Shown piece after piece: positions 53,536-63,710 of a DNA stretch of 64,000 bases. The stretch is from Castellaniella ginsengisoli (lineage in GTDB: Bacteria > Pseudomonadota > Gammaproteobacteria > Burkholderiales > Burkholderiaceae_B). The DNA lies in assembly GCF_039523235.1 (NCBI RefSeq), contig NZ_BAAAEX010000003.1; one strand, 5' to 3'. The stretch's first letter is position 1. Each line of letters opens with the position of its first letter. Under the pieces are notes generated by a model that was not told the origin of the DNA, did not search any database, and saw nothing but the letters and a program-made list of their open reading frames with translations. The translations under genes were made by a program, and so were the position numbers.

Positions 53536-53990
53536 TGGTTTGTCTCCTGTTGAGTGGCCCCGGGCGCCGGATGCGCCCGGCTGAAACACCATCATTCCAG
53601 CAAAACCCGTCATTTCTTTTTATGCGGAACAGCTTTGTTTTTATGCTTGCAGCCAATCCCGGACCGGTTTTGTGGAGGACCAGGCTTCTGCGTGATGCTA
53701 TTAGTAAGATTTGAAACTTACGCAAAACTTACGCTATTCGGACATCGATTGATGAGGACTTGACATGCCCGGCACAGGGGCGATCCGCCCCGGCCCGGGC
53801 GGGTACTCATCCCATTGATTCAAAAAGAGAATTTAGTTGAACTTTAAATGATGCATTGCAATATGATCAGGGTTTTCGCTTAAGGGTAAACCGCAGCTAT
53901 GGCTTACCCTTAATATTGCGCCGCACAACGAAAAACGAGGCCCAAGGCCTCGTTCATTCAAACTCAAAATACCCGGATTGCTCAGGGCAT
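53536..53990. promoter_or_regulatory. Intergenic regulatory region before the liv operon
   Basis: These 455 bases hold no gene I can support. Features seen are an inverted repeat GTAAG-N8-CTTAC at 53704-53721 with AAACTTACG repeated 11 bases further on, a ten-base inverted repeat (TTAAGGGTAA at 53880-53889 with TTACCCTTAA at 53904-53913), and the HIT-gene terminator at 53930-53955. The AT-rich segment 53600-53760 probably contains the liv promoter. Confidence 0.5.
53930..53955 (-). terminator. Terminator after the HIT-family gene
   Basis: On the minus strand AACGAGGCC pairs with GGCCTCGTT around a four-base loop and is followed by TTTCG. It lies 36 bases past the stop codon. Confidence 0.8.
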
Positions 53991-54395
53991 TCAATTCAAG
54001 CGGATACGCGCGGCATATTCACGCAAGATCTCGATGCCCGGATCCTTGCGCGGCCAGACCAGGCCCACGCCGTCGTCTTCATGGCGCGGCAGCACATGGA
54101 TGTGGGCATGCGGCACCGTCTGCCAGCCGGCCGGCCGGTTGGCCTGCAGCAGCGTCAGGCCCGCGGGCTGGAAAGCGTCCTGGACGGCGCGCGCCACGCG
54201 ATGGGCGAGCCGCATCAGGTCGGCCGCCAGGTCCTCGTCCATGTCGAGCAGCGTGGCGTAGGGCTCGCAAGGCGCCACCAGCACGTGGCCGGGATTCAAC
54301 TGGCCGGCGTCCATGAAAGCAAAGAGGCGGGCATCGCGGTGGATGATCGCAGCCGGAATCTCGCCGGCCAGAATGCGGGTGAAGACGGTTTCCAT
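53991..54395 (-). CDS. HIT-family nucleotide-binding protein
   Basis: The 134-residue protein has the histidine-triad motif HAHIHVLPRH near residue 97 and the N-terminal FTRILAGEIPAAIIHRDARLFAFMD typical of HinT-like hydrolases of nucleoside phosphoramidates. The catalytic histidine pattern is intact. The ATG at 54395 gives the family length; a longer frame upstream has no family likeness. It follows dppF by 64 bases and ends at its own terminator. Confidence 0.93.
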   Translation of the reverse strand: METVFTRILAGEIPAAIIHRDARLFAFMDAGQLNPGHVLVAPCEPYATLLDMDEDLAADLMRLAHRVARAVQDAFQPAGLTLLQANRPAGWQTVPHAHIHVLPRHEDDGVGLVWPRKDPGIEILREYAARIRLN

Positions 54396-54459
54396 GGGGA
54401 TATGCGCTCCGGAAAAGCCCGTGGGTGAGGTCGGGCATGCTCGTGGCGTGAGGCCTTGT

Positions 54460-55444
<985 letters not shown>

Positions 55445-55458
<14 letters not shown>

Positions 55459-56536
55459 GAGAGCCTCCGGGGGTGTGGGCAGGGTGTCGTGCCGCCGGGT
55501 CGTCCCGGGGCGGAACGCCCCCTCCTGGGGGGCGGCCAGCGGCCGAAGGCTGCGCAGCGTGGGGGCTCGCCGGCTCGCCGGCGTCGTCCAGCGGGGTATG
55601 GCATTTGACCTGCCGGCCATCCGGGCCGATGGATTGCGGCTCGCGCGCGCGGCACAGGTCGGTGGCGTAGGGGCAGCGCGGGCTGAGCAGACAGCCCTGG
55701 GGCCGATCATAGCGCCCCGGCACCACGCCCGGCAGCGACACCAGGCGCTCGGCGCCCTGGGAGAATTCCGGCAACGCCCGCAGCAGCGCCTGGGTGTAGG
55801 GGTGGCGCGGCTGGCGAAAAATGTCGGAGGCAGGCCCGGATTCCACCAACTGGCCGGCATACATGACCAGGATGCGGTCGGCCGCTTCCGCGACCAGGGC
55901 CAGATCATGGGTGATGAGGACCAGCCCCAGGCCCTCGCTGCGCTGCAGCGACAGCAGCAGATCCATGATCTGCGCCTGGATGGTCACGTCCAGGGCCGTG
56001 GTGGGTTCGTCGGCGATCAACAGGCGCGGCTTGCAGGCGATCGCCATGGCGATCATGACGCGCTGGCTCATGCCGCCCGACAATTGGTGCGGATAAGCCG
56101 ACAGGCGCGATTCCGGATCGGGGATGCCGACCTGCTCCAGCAGTTCGATCACCCGGGACCGAAGCGCGCGCCGCGACCCGCCGCCGTGGGCGCGCAAGGC
56201 TTCGGCGATCTGGTATTCCACCGTATAACAGGGGTTCAGGCTGGTCATCGGATCCTGGAAGATCATCGAGACCTCGGAACCGATCAACGACCGGCGCTGC
56301 CTCTCCGGCATGCGCAGGAGATCCTGGCCATCGAAGCGCAGGGCGTCGGCCTGCACCCGGCCGGGAAAGTCGATCAGCCCCATCAGAGCCAGGGAACTGA
56401 CGGATTTCCCCGAACCGGACTCGCCCACCAGGCCGACCACTTCGCCCGCCTCGACGCGGTAGCTGATGCGGTCCACCGCCTTGAAGGGCGCGGCTTCTTC
56501 ACCGAAATGAACGGACAGATTCTGAATTTCGAGCAT
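55445..56536 (-). CDS. dppD: Dipeptide-type ABC transporter ATPase (DppD)
   Basis: The 363-residue ATPase has Walker A (GESGSGKSV) near residue 41, the signature LSGGMSQRVMIAMAIA near 155, Walker B RLLIADEPTTALD near 175, and the C-terminal CPYATDLC cysteine motif. The last 40 or so residues (GEPASPHAAQPSAAGR onward) are of low complexity and lie over a palindromic repeat, making the tail longer than usual for the family. Overlap with dppF indicates tight coupling. Confidence 0.95.
55500..55566. repeat. Palindromic (REP-like) element inside the dppD 3' end
   Basis: The segment contains CGCCCCC-N5-GGGGGCG at 55516-55534, CGGCCAGCGGCCG at 55533-55545, and the palindrome GCTGCGCAGC at 55549-55558. 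It looks like an extragenic palindromic repeat rather than peptide-selected sequence, although dppD reads through it. A weaker cousin, CCCCGGGGCGGCGGAACGCC, lies at 39013-39032 between mtfA and the hydrolase gene. Confidence 0.6.
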
Positions 56537-56545
56537 GGCCGTCCC

Positions 56546-57445
56546 CTACACTTTCAGACGCGGATCGAGGGCGTCGCGCAGGCCGTCGCCCATCAGGTTG
56601 AAGGCCAGCACGGCCAGCAGGATGGCCAGGCCCGGGAAGGTCACGACCCACCAGGCGCTTTGCGCGAACTGCAGCACGTTGGCCAGCATCGTGCCCCATT
56701 CGGGGGTGGGCGGCTGCGCGCCCATGCCCAGGAACCCCAGCGCGGCCATGTCCAGGATGGCGTTGGAAAAACCCAGCGAGGCCTGCACGATCAACGGCGC
56801 CAGACAGTTGGGCAGGATGTTGATGAACATCTGCCGCCAGGCGCCCGCGCCCACCACGCGCGAAGCGATCACGTAGTCGCAGGTCATCTCGCGCAGGACA
56901 GCCGCGCGGGTCAGCCTCACGTAGTGCGGCAGCGCCACGAAACTGAGCGCCAGGGACGCATTGACGATCGAAGGCCCGAAGATGGCCACCAGCACCAGCG
57001 CCATCAGCAAGCTGGGCAGGGCCAGCATGATATCCACCATGCGCATGATGACGATGTCGACGATCCCGCCCGCGTAGCCGGCGATGACGCCAAAGAAGAT
57101 CCCCAGCACCAGCGACACGCTGACCACCAGGAAGCCCACCAGCAGCGACAGGCGCGCGCCGTGCATCAGGCGCGACAGGATGTCGCGGCCCACGTCATCG
57201 GTGCCCAGCACGAATCGCCAGGAACCGCCCTCGAGCCAGGCGGGCGGCTGCAGCAAGGCGTCTCGATACTGCATCGAGGGGTCGTGCGGGGCGATCAGCC
57301 CCGCAAAGATCGCCACCAGCAGCATGACGACGATGGTCCACAGGCCGATCAGCGCGCCCCGATTGCGGCTGAAGTCCTGCCAGAAGGATTTGAATGGGCC
57401 CGGCGGTGCGGAAACGGAAACGGTTGCGCTTGAAGTCGTGCCCAT
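56546..57445 (-). CDS. dppC: Dipeptide-type ABC permease (DppC)
   Basis: The 299-residue permease shows the N-terminal cytoplasmic segment FKSFWQDFSRNRGALIGLWTIVVMLLVAIF, five or six further transmembrane segments, and the EAA loop region (RVVGAGAWRQMFINILPN) that contacts the ATPases. The ATG at 57445 gives the family length. It follows dppB by one base and precedes dppD by nine. Confidence 0.95.
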   Translation of the reverse strand: MGTTSSATVSVSAPPGPFKSFWQDFSRNRGALIGLWTIVVMLLVAIFAGLIAPHDPSMQYRDALLQPPAWLEGGSWRFVLGTDDVGRDILSRLMHGARLSLLVGFLVVSVSLVLGIFFGVIAGYAGGIVDIVIMRMVDIMLALPSLLMALVLVAIFGPSIVNASLALSFVALPHYVRLTRAAVLREMTCDYVIASRVVGAGAWRQMFINILPNCLAPLIVQASLGFSNAILDMAALGFLGMGAQPPTPEWGTMLANVLQFAQSAWWVVTFPGLAILLAVLAFNLMGDGLRDALDPRLKV

Positions 57446-57446
57446 G

Positions 57447-58475
57447 TCAGTTTCTTCCCCGGCGATGGCGGATGCGCGGATCGGCCAGCCCATACAGGAT
57501 ATCGACGCACATATTGACGATGATGATGAGGGTGGCGACCATCAGCACGCCGCCCTGGACGACCGGATAGTCGCGCTGCTCCAGGCCATAGATCAGCCAG
57601 CGCCCGACGCCCGGCCAGGAAAAGATGGTTTCGGTCAGGATCGCCCCCACCATCAGCACGCCGACCTGCAGGCCGACCACCGTGAGCACCGGCAGCAGCG
57701 CGTTGCGCAAGGCATGGACCACGACCACCCGCAGGCGCGACAGACCCTTGGCCCGCGCGGTGCGGATGTAGTCTTCGTTCAGGACTTCCAGCATCGAGGA
57801 GCGCGTCATGCGCACGATGACCGCCAGCGGAATCGTCGCCAGCACGAAGGCCGGCAGCAGGATGTGATGCAAGGCATCCAGGAAGTTGCCCTCCTCGCCG
57901 AACAACAGCGTATCGATCAGCATGAAGCCGGTCAGCGGGTTGTCGGGATCGAGGAACACGGCGGCGCTGACGCGCCCGGACACCGGCATCAGATCCAGTT
58001 GCACGGACACCAGCATGATCAGCATCAGGCCCCACCAGAAAACCGGCATGGAATAGCCGGTCAGGGCCGCGGTGATGGCGGCGTGATCGAAGAAGGAGCC
58101 GCGCTTGACGGCGGCCAGCACGCCCACCGGGATGCCGATCAGCAGCGCGATCATCATGGCGGCGACGCTGAGTTCCAGGGTGGCCTGGAAGCGCGGCACG
58201 AACTCGGACCAGATCGGTTCGCGCGTCGTCAGCGAAGTGCCCAGGTCGCCGTGCAGCACGCCCCAGATGTAATGGCCGTACTGCGTCCACAGCGGCTGGT
58301 CCAGGCCCAGTTGGGCCATCATGGCTGCGTGCCGTTCGGGCGACAGGCCGCGCTCGCCCGCCATGATCATCACCGGGTCGCCGGGAATCAGGTGGATGAA
58401 CGCAAAGGTCAGCAGCGTAATGCCGATGAACGTCGGGATGGCCAGCCCGACGCGCTTGAGGATGAAGGAAAGCAT
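57447..58475 (-). CDS. dppB: Dipeptide-type ABC permease (DppB)
   Basis: The 342-residue permease begins with MLSFILKRVGLAIPTFIGITLLTFAFIHLIPGDP, the DppB hallmark, and contains the EAA loop (ARAKGLSRLRVVVVHALRNALLP) near residue 250. About six transmembrane segments are expected. A GC-rich stem-loop lies between dppA and this gene. With DppC it forms the membrane pore. Confidence 0.95.
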   Translation of the reverse strand: MLSFILKRVGLAIPTFIGITLLTFAFIHLIPGDPVMIMAGERGLSPERHAAMMAQLGLDQPLWTQYGHYIWGVLHGDLGTSLTTREPIWSEFVPRFQATLELSVAAMMIALLIGIPVGVLAAVKRGSFFDHAAITAALTGYSMPVFWWGLMLIMLVSVQLDLMPVSGRVSAAVFLDPDNPLTGFMLIDTLLFGEEGNFLDALHHILLPAFVLATIPLAVIVRMTRSSMLEVLNEDYIRTARAKGLSRLRVVVVHALRNALLPVLTVVGLQVGVLMVGAILTETIFSWPGVGRWLIYGLEQRDYPVVQGGVLMVATLIIIVNMCVDILYGLADPRIRHRRGRN

Positions 58476-58525
58476 GGCGCGGAAGCACCCGCCCGGCAAC
58501 GGGCGGGCCCAATGAGAAAGGACGG

Positions 58526-58569
58526 CCCGCGCCCCGCACGGGCCCGCCGGGCGGGCGCCGGGGCGCGGG
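58526..58569 (-). other. Stem-loop between dppA and dppB
   Basis: CCCGCGCCCC and GGGGCGCGGG form a ten-base-pair stem just after the dppA stop. It has no T run. Similar stem-loops in peptide operons protect the binding-protein message, which raises its level over the permease genes; here this is inference. Confidence 0.55.
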
Positions 58570-58589
58570 TCGAGAACCGTCGACGGGGT

Positions 58590-60188
58590 TTACTTGTCGA
58601 GGCTGACGTGGTCGAAGATGTGGCGGCCCACGGGCGACACGGTGTAGCCCTTGACCTCCTTGCGCAACGGCTCGAACACCGTGGAGTGCGCGATCATGAT
58701 GGCCGGCGCCTGCTCATGCATGACGACCTGGGCCTGCTTGTAGAGCTCGACGCGCTTGGCATGATCGGCCGTGGCGCGGGCCGGCTGGATCAGGTCCTCG
58801 AAGGGCTGATAGCACCAGCGGGAATAATTGGAGCCATCCTTGGCCGCCGCGCAACTGAACAGCGTCGCCAGGAAGTTGTCCGGATCGCCGTTGTCGCCCG
58901 TCCAGCCGATCAGCATCGTCTGGTGCTCGCCGGCCTTGGAACGCTTCAGGTACTCGCCCCACTCATAGGTGACGATCTTGGCCTTGACGCCGATCTTGGC
59001 CCAGTCCGACTGAATCATCTCGGCCATGCGCCGCGCATTCGGGTTGTAGGGACGCTGCACCGGCATGGCCCACAAATCGGTCTCGAAACCGTCCGGATAG
59101 CCCGCTTCGGCCAGCAGCGCCTTGGCCTTCTCCAGGTCGTACGGCCAATCCTGAACCGCATCGTTGTAGCTCCACATCGTCGGCGGCAGCAGGTTCTTGG
59201 CCGGCTGGCCCGCGCCCTGGAAGACGGCGGCGATGATGGCGGGCTTGTCGATCGCCATGGACAGGGCCTGGCGGACACGCACGTCGGTGTAGGGCTTCTT
59301 TTCGGTGTTGAAGGACAGGTAGCCGACGTTCAGGCCGGCCTGCTCCAGCAACTGGATCTCTTTGTTTTCACGCATCGAATCCAGATCGGCCGGGTTCGGG
59401 TACGGCATCGACTGGCACTCGTTCTTTTGCAGCTTGGCATAGCGCACCGAGGCGTCGGGCGTGATGGCGAAGACCAGCCGGTCGACCAGGGGCCGGTCGC
59501 CCCAGTAAGCCTTGAACGCCTTGTACAGAATGCGCGCATCCTTCTGGTAGGTGCCGAACTCGAAGGGGCCGGTGCCGATGGGATCGGTATCGACCTTGGT
59601 CGGCGTGCCGGCCTTCATCATGGCGTCGGCATATTCGGCCGACTGGATGGAGGCGAAGTCCATGCCCAGGTTGGCGATGAAAGGCGCCTCGGGACGGACT
59701 AGGACGAAGCGGACGGTATGGTCATCGACCTTTTCGATGCGGTCGATGAGTTCGCCCATCCCCATGCCCTCGAAATACTGGTAGGAGCCGTTGGATACTT
59801 TATGGAACGGGTGGTCGGCGTTCTTCTGGCGCTGGAACGAGAACAGCACGTCGTCGGCGTTGAAGTCGCGGCTCGGCTTGAAGAGCTTGTTGGAGTGGAA
59901 CTTCACCCCTTTGCGCAGGTGGAAGGTGTAGATCTTGCCGTCTTCGCTCACATCCCAGGATTCTGCCAGGCCCGGCACAATCTCGGTGGAGCCGGCCTTG
60001 AACTCAACCAGGCGGTCGAAAATCGGGTGGGTTGCGTCATTGGTCGTGCCCGCCGTGAAGAATGCGGCGTTGAAGCCTTCGGGCGAGCCTTCGGAGCAGT
60101 AAACGTAGGTCGTGGTGGCGGCCTGCGCAGTCGCCATGGCCATGGACACCAGGGCCAGGCCCAGCGTCCGCTTGAAGATCTTCTTCAT
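58590..60188 (-). CDS. dppA: Dipeptide-type ABC substrate-binding protein (DppA)
   Basis: The 532-residue periplasmic protein belongs to the peptide/nickel cluster C binding proteins. The ATG at 60188 gives a signal peptide (KKIFKRTLGLALVSMAMATAQA). The mature start TTTYVYCSEGSPEGFNAAFFTAG is typical of DppA, and WDVSEDGKIYTFHLRKGVKFH is the family signature near residue 80. Dipeptides are the likeliest ligand; heme or other peptides are also bound by relatives. It is the first gene of dppABCDF. Confidence 0.95.
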   Translation of the reverse strand: MKKIFKRTLGLALVSMAMATAQAATTTYVYCSEGSPEGFNAAFFTAGTTNDATHPIFDRLVEFKAGSTEIVPGLAESWDVSEDGKIYTFHLRKGVKFHSNKLFKPSRDFNADDVLFSFQRQKNADHPFHKVSNGSYQYFEGMGMGELIDRIEKVDDHTVRFVLVRPEAPFIANLGMDFASIQSAEYADAMMKAGTPTKVDTDPIGTGPFEFGTYQKDARILYKAFKAYWGDRPLVDRLVFAITPDASVRYAKLQKNECQSMPYPNPADLDSMRENKEIQLLEQAGLNVGYLSFNTEKKPYTDVRVRQALSMAIDKPAIIAAVFQGAGQPAKNLLPPTMWSYNDAVQDWPYDLEKAKALLAEAGYPDGFETDLWAMPVQRPYNPNARRMAEMIQSDWAKIGVKAKIVTYEWGEYLKRSKAGEHQTMLIGWTGDNGDPDNFLATLFSCAAAKDGSNYSRWCYQPFEDLIQPARATADHAKRVELYKQAQVVMHEQAPAIMIAHSTVFEPLRKEVKGYTVSPVGRHIFDHVSLDK

Positions 60189-60386
60189 CGTAACCTCTTT
60201 GAATGTGACCACGAATGGGGGGCAGTCCCGGCGTCGAACATGCATTGGCGCCGCTGCCGCAAATTTTTTGAAAAGTAGCACATAAAGCCCCGCAGACTCC
60301 AGTCATCAGCATCAAGGATTACCCGGAGAACGAACTGCGCAATTTTCCTGGAATCAGGCAATTCCGGCGGGGCGCAGGGATCCGCG

Positions 60387-60423
60387 GGGCGCGGGCCGCC
60401 CGCCAGGCCGGCGCCCCGCGCCC
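60387..60423 (-). other. GC stem-loop after ydgA
   Basis: GGGCGCGGG and CCCGCGCCC pair over a 19-base loop starting 5 bases past the ydgA stop. There is no T run, so it is a weak terminator candidate. The rest of 60189-60427 probably holds the dppA promoter. Confidence 0.4.
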
Positions 60424-60427
60424 GGCG

Positions 60428-61858
60428 TCATTCCAGGCTCATCGAACCGCCGAACCGCGCGGCGAAATCGGCCGGCGACATGTCCTGCCCATTGGACGTG
60501 ACCCGGCCGTCGGCATAACGGTAATCGGCCGTGACCGCATCATCCCGGCGTTGCACCAGACCCAGGCGCTCCAGCCGGCCGACGTATTGATCGAACAGCA
60601 TGCTGACCAGCGCCACCGTCATGTCGGCTCCCTCGCCGCTGGCCTGCGTCTGGCGGACGACCTGCAGCAGCATGGGTTTGGACAGGCTCAGTTGCGCCGT
60701 CACCTGGCGGATGGCGTTTTCGATCAACCCCCCCAGGTCGGCGGGCGCATCCTCGGATGCCGGCCGGAATTCGGCCACGGCCTTGAGTTCGCTTGTCCCC
60801 TGGGGGGTTTCCCAGCGCAGGCCGTCAAGCGCCAGGCGCGGCCCCGCCGCCAGCACGGGCACCGCCAGCGCGCGCAGTTGCTGCTGCTCCTGAGTGGAAA
60901 GCCCTTCGTCCGCATCCTCGTCGGTGCCCAGTTCCTCCAGCGCACCGGCCAGCGCCTGCAGCGCCGGCATGTCGAGGTGTTCGGCCGACAGAGCCAGCGT
61001 GATCCGTCCCAGGTCCCGGCGGTCCACCTGCAACTGACCGAGGTCGTAATTCAGCCGGCTGTCCAGCAAACTGCCCGTGCGGGCCGAGTCCGAGCGCAGC
61101 GAAGGCCCGGCGAACACCACCGGCGGCACATCGGGCACGTCGATCCCGACCCGCTCGAACCGCGCCTCTTGCCGCGATTGCAGGTCGGACTCGCCGCTTC
61201 GGGTGGTGCTGCCGTCGAAATCCAGCCCTTCAAGGCGCACCCGGACACCGGAATCGGCATCGAAAGCGGCCAGGCGCTCGATCCGCCCCGAGACAGCCGT
61301 CATCCGCGTGTCCGGGTCGTAGTCGATCCGTACCAGGCTGCCGCTGAAATCCAGCCGGTCATCAGCCAGCCGGACCGGCTCCACGTGCCAGCGTGCCGCG
61401 ACCCCGCCATCGAAACCCACCCGCGACTGCAGCGTCCAGGGCGCGGTCCCGGCCGGCATGGCGTCGAACCAGGGCTGCCACGCACCGCCCGGCAGCGGCT
61501 CGATCACGCTCCAGGCCGCCGCGGGCCGCCATTCGCCCTGGCGCAGGGCCGCCCAGGGCCAGGGGCCATGCGACAGGGCATCACGCAGGCTCAGCACCTG
61601 ATCCTTGCCTTCCTCGTCGCGGAACTGGAAACCGTAGCGGACATCCGAAGAAAACACGCCGCGCCGATAATCCTGGACCGTCAAGACGGGGCGCGGATCG
61701 GAAGAAGTCCATTGGGCGGCGATTTCCAGGTTGGCCTGTTCGACCCAGGCCTCGATGCGATCCTGCGCCAGGCGCCCGGCATACCAGGAGCCTCCTCCAT
61801 AGGCAAGGGCCAGGGCGGCGACCAGGCCGGCGGCGGTCTTCAGCGAGCGGTGGCTCAT
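60428..61858 (-). CDS. ydgA: YdgA-family (DUF945) envelope protein
   Basis: The 476-residue protein begins with one hydrophobic segment (LKTAAGLVAALALAYGGGSWYAG) that probably anchors it in the inner membrane. The rest fits DUF945: QDRIEAWVEQANLEIAAQ near residue 35, repeated beta-rich segments, and ADYRYADGRVTSNGQDMS at the end. The function of the family is unknown. It overlaps the dehydrogenase gene by four bases and may be expressed with ispH. Confidence 0.88.
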   Translation of the reverse strand: MSHRSLKTAAGLVAALALAYGGGSWYAGRLAQDRIEAWVEQANLEIAAQWTSSDPRPVLTVQDYRRGVFSSDVRYGFQFRDEEGKDQVLSLRDALSHGPWPWAALRQGEWRPAAAWSVIEPLPGGAWQPWFDAMPAGTAPWTLQSRVGFDGGVAARWHVEPVRLADDRLDFSGSLVRIDYDPDTRMTAVSGRIERLAAFDADSGVRVRLEGLDFDGSTTRSGESDLQSRQEARFERVGIDVPDVPPVVFAGPSLRSDSARTGSLLDSRLNYDLGQLQVDRRDLGRITLALSAEHLDMPALQALAGALEELGTDEDADEGLSTQEQQQLRALAVPVLAAGPRLALDGLRWETPQGTSELKAVAEFRPASEDAPADLGGLIENAIRQVTAQLSLSKPMLLQVVRQTQASGEGADMTVALVSMLFDQYVGRLERLGLVQRRDDAVTADYRYADGRVTSNGQDMSPADFAARFGGSMSLE

Positions 61859-62748
61859 CGGTGTTCTTCTCCATCAGGGCGCTTGCGGGCGCGTTCGTAT
61901 AGTTGAATCAATTGCGAGGCGTCTTCGGCCCCCAGGCCCTGACGGCTGGCCAGACGGTAGCTTTGCCCGGTGGCGGCGGCCACCGGCATGGCCGTGCCCT
62001 GCGCGCGCGCCAGCGCCGCCACGGCATCCAGATCCTTCAGCATGGTATCCAGGGTGGCCTGGGCCGGCCCGGGCGCCTGCGTCATGCGCGGCACGAAGAT
62101 CTGCAACAGGGTGGAGTCGGCCCAGCCGCCGGCCAGGGCCTCATTCAGGCGGGCGGCATTCACCCCGGCGTCCCGTGCCAGCGCGATGGACTCGGCAATG
62201 GCCGCGACGGTGGTGGTGACGATGGTCTGGTTGCACAGTTTGGTCACCTGCCCGCAACCGGTCGGGCCCATGTGGGTCACCCGGCTGGCATAGGCCATCA
62301 GCAGCGGCGTCGCCCGGGCGCAGGCGTCGGCCGGGCCGCCCGCCATGATGGCCAGGGTGCCGGCCGCCGCCCCGCCGGTGCCGCCGGATACCGGCGCATC
62401 CAGCCAGACCGCGCCATTGGCGCGGGCCAGGCGATCGGAAAACTCGCACGTCTCGGCCGGCGGAATGGAAGAGTGATCGATCAGCAGTTCGAGCGCGCCC
62501 GCCCGGGCCAGCCCTTCGGCGCCGAACACCACGTCGCGCACCGCCGCCGCATCGAACAGGCACAGCGCCACCCAGGCGCACCGGTCTCCCAGTTCGCGCG
62601 GGGTGGCGCACACCTGCGCGCCGGCCGCCCGGATCTCGCCCAGAGGACCGGGCGAGCGGTTCCAGACATGGACCTCGTGCCCGGCCTGCAGCAAACGGCG
62701 CACCATGGGCACGCCCATGCGGCCCAGCCCGCAGAATCCGATTTTCAT
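61855..62748 (-). CDS. NAD(P)-dependent beta-hydroxyacid dehydrogenase family protein
   Basis: The 297-residue enzyme belongs to the 3-hydroxyisobutyrate/tartronate semialdehyde reductase family. It has the Rossmann motif IGFCGLGRMGVPM at the N-terminus, the substrate motif DAPVSGGTGGAAAGTL near residue 117, and the catalytic lysine in GCGQVTKLCNQTIV near 170. The particular substrate is uncertain. The start lies two bases after the ispH stop, and the gene ends by overlapping ydgA. Confidence 0.92.
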   Translation of the reverse strand: MKIGFCGLGRMGVPMVRRLLQAGHEVHVWNRSPGPLGEIRAAGAQVCATPRELGDRCAWVALCLFDAAAVRDVVFGAEGLARAGALELLIDHSSIPPAETCEFSDRLARANGAVWLDAPVSGGTGGAAAGTLAIMAGGPADACARATPLLMAYASRVTHMGPTGCGQVTKLCNQTIVTTTVAAIAESIALARDAGVNAARLNEALAGGWADSTLLQIFVPRMTQAPGPAQATLDTMLKDLDAVAALARAQGTAMPVAAATGQSYRLASRQGLGAEDASQLIQLYERARKRPDGEEHR

Positions 62749-62750
62749 GA

Positions 62751-63710
62751 TCAGTCCGCCCGCTTGCGGGACAGCTCGCGCGGCAGGGGAAAGGCGACCT
62801 GCTCGCGCACCCCGTCCAGCGGCCGCACGGAGCGCGCGCCCAACTCTTTGAGCCGGCCGATCACTTGCTCCACCAGGACCTCGGGCGCGGAGGCCCCCGC
62901 GGTCACGCCGACCCGCTTCGCGCCGCGCACCCATTCGGGATCGATCATGTCGGGGTGGTCCAGCAAGTAGGCGGTCACGCCCTTGCGCTCGGCGACTTCG
63001 CGCAGGCGGTTGGAGTTGGAACTGTTCGGGCTGCCCACCACCAGCACCAGGTCGCACTGCGGCGCCATGATGCGCACGGCATCCTGGCGGTTCTGCGTGG
63101 CATAGCAAATATCGCTTTTCTTGGGCTCGGCAATGTCCGGAAAGCGCGTGCGCAATGCGTCGGCCACCTGAGCGGCATCATCGATGGACAAGGTGGTCTG
63201 GGTCACGAAGGCCAGGTGGTCCGGACGGCGCACCTGGAGGGCCAGGACGTCTTCGACCGACTCGACCAGGTACATGCCGTCATCGGCCTGGCCCAGCGTG
63301 CCCTCGACTTCCGGGTGGCCCTTGTGGCCGATCATGATGACCTCGCGGCCCTCTTTGCGCATGCGGGCGACCTCGACGTGCACCTTGGTCACCAGCGGGC
63401 AGGTGGCGTCGAAGATGCGCTGGCCGCGCCGTTGCGCCTCGTCGCGCACGGCGCGCGAGACCCCGTGCGCGGAAAAGATCACGATGGCGCCCGAGGGGGC
63501 GTCCTCCAGTTCGTCGATGAAGATCGCCCCCTTGGCGCGCAGGTCTTCGACCACGTAGCGGTTGTGCACGATCTCGTGGCGCACGTAGATCGGCGCCCCG
63601 TGGATCTCCAGGGCGCGTTCGACGATCTCGATGGCCCGGTCGACGCCTGCGCAGAAGCCGCGCGGCTGCGCCAGGACGATCTCGGCGCCCGGCCCGGTCT
63701 CTCCGCTCAT
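62751..63710 (-). CDS. ispH: 4-hydroxy-3-methylbut-2-enyl diphosphate reductase
   Basis: IspH is the last enzyme of the MEP isoprenoid pathway and makes IPP and DMAPP with a [4Fe-4S] cluster. The 319 residues have the three cluster cysteines: Cys20 (RGFCAGVDRA), Cys104 (DATCPLVTK) and Cys202 (DICYATQNRQ). The substrate-binding segments GHKGHPEVEGT and VGSPNSSNSNRL are also present. It overlaps the fkpB stop by four bases, the order also seen in E. coli (fkpB-ispH). Confidence 0.98.
   Translation of the reverse strand: MSGETGPGAEIVLAQPRGFCAGVDRAIEIVERALEIHGAPIYVRHEIVHNRYVVEDLRAKGAIFIDELEDAPSGAIVIFSAHGVSRAVRDEAQRRGQRIFDATCPLVTKVHVEVARMRKEGREVIMIGHKGHPEVEGTLGQADDGMYLVESVEDVLALQVRRPDHLAFVTQTTLSIDDAAQVADALRTRFPDIAEPKKSDICYATQNRQDAVRIMAPQCDLVLVVGSPNSSNSNRLREVAERKGVTAYLLDHPDMIDPEWVRGAKRVGVTAGASAPEVLVEQVIGRLKELGARSVRPLDGVREQVAFPLPRELSRKRAD

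Noticed and set aside
51157..53553. A 798-codon plus-strand frame over livH and the binding-protein gene
   Set aside because: Antisense shadow; the opposite strand encodes clear transporter proteins.
57084..59702. An 872-codon plus-strand frame over the dpp genes
   Set aside because: It spans three real genes on the other strand, and its translation is rich in His/Gln/Arg as expected of antisense frames.
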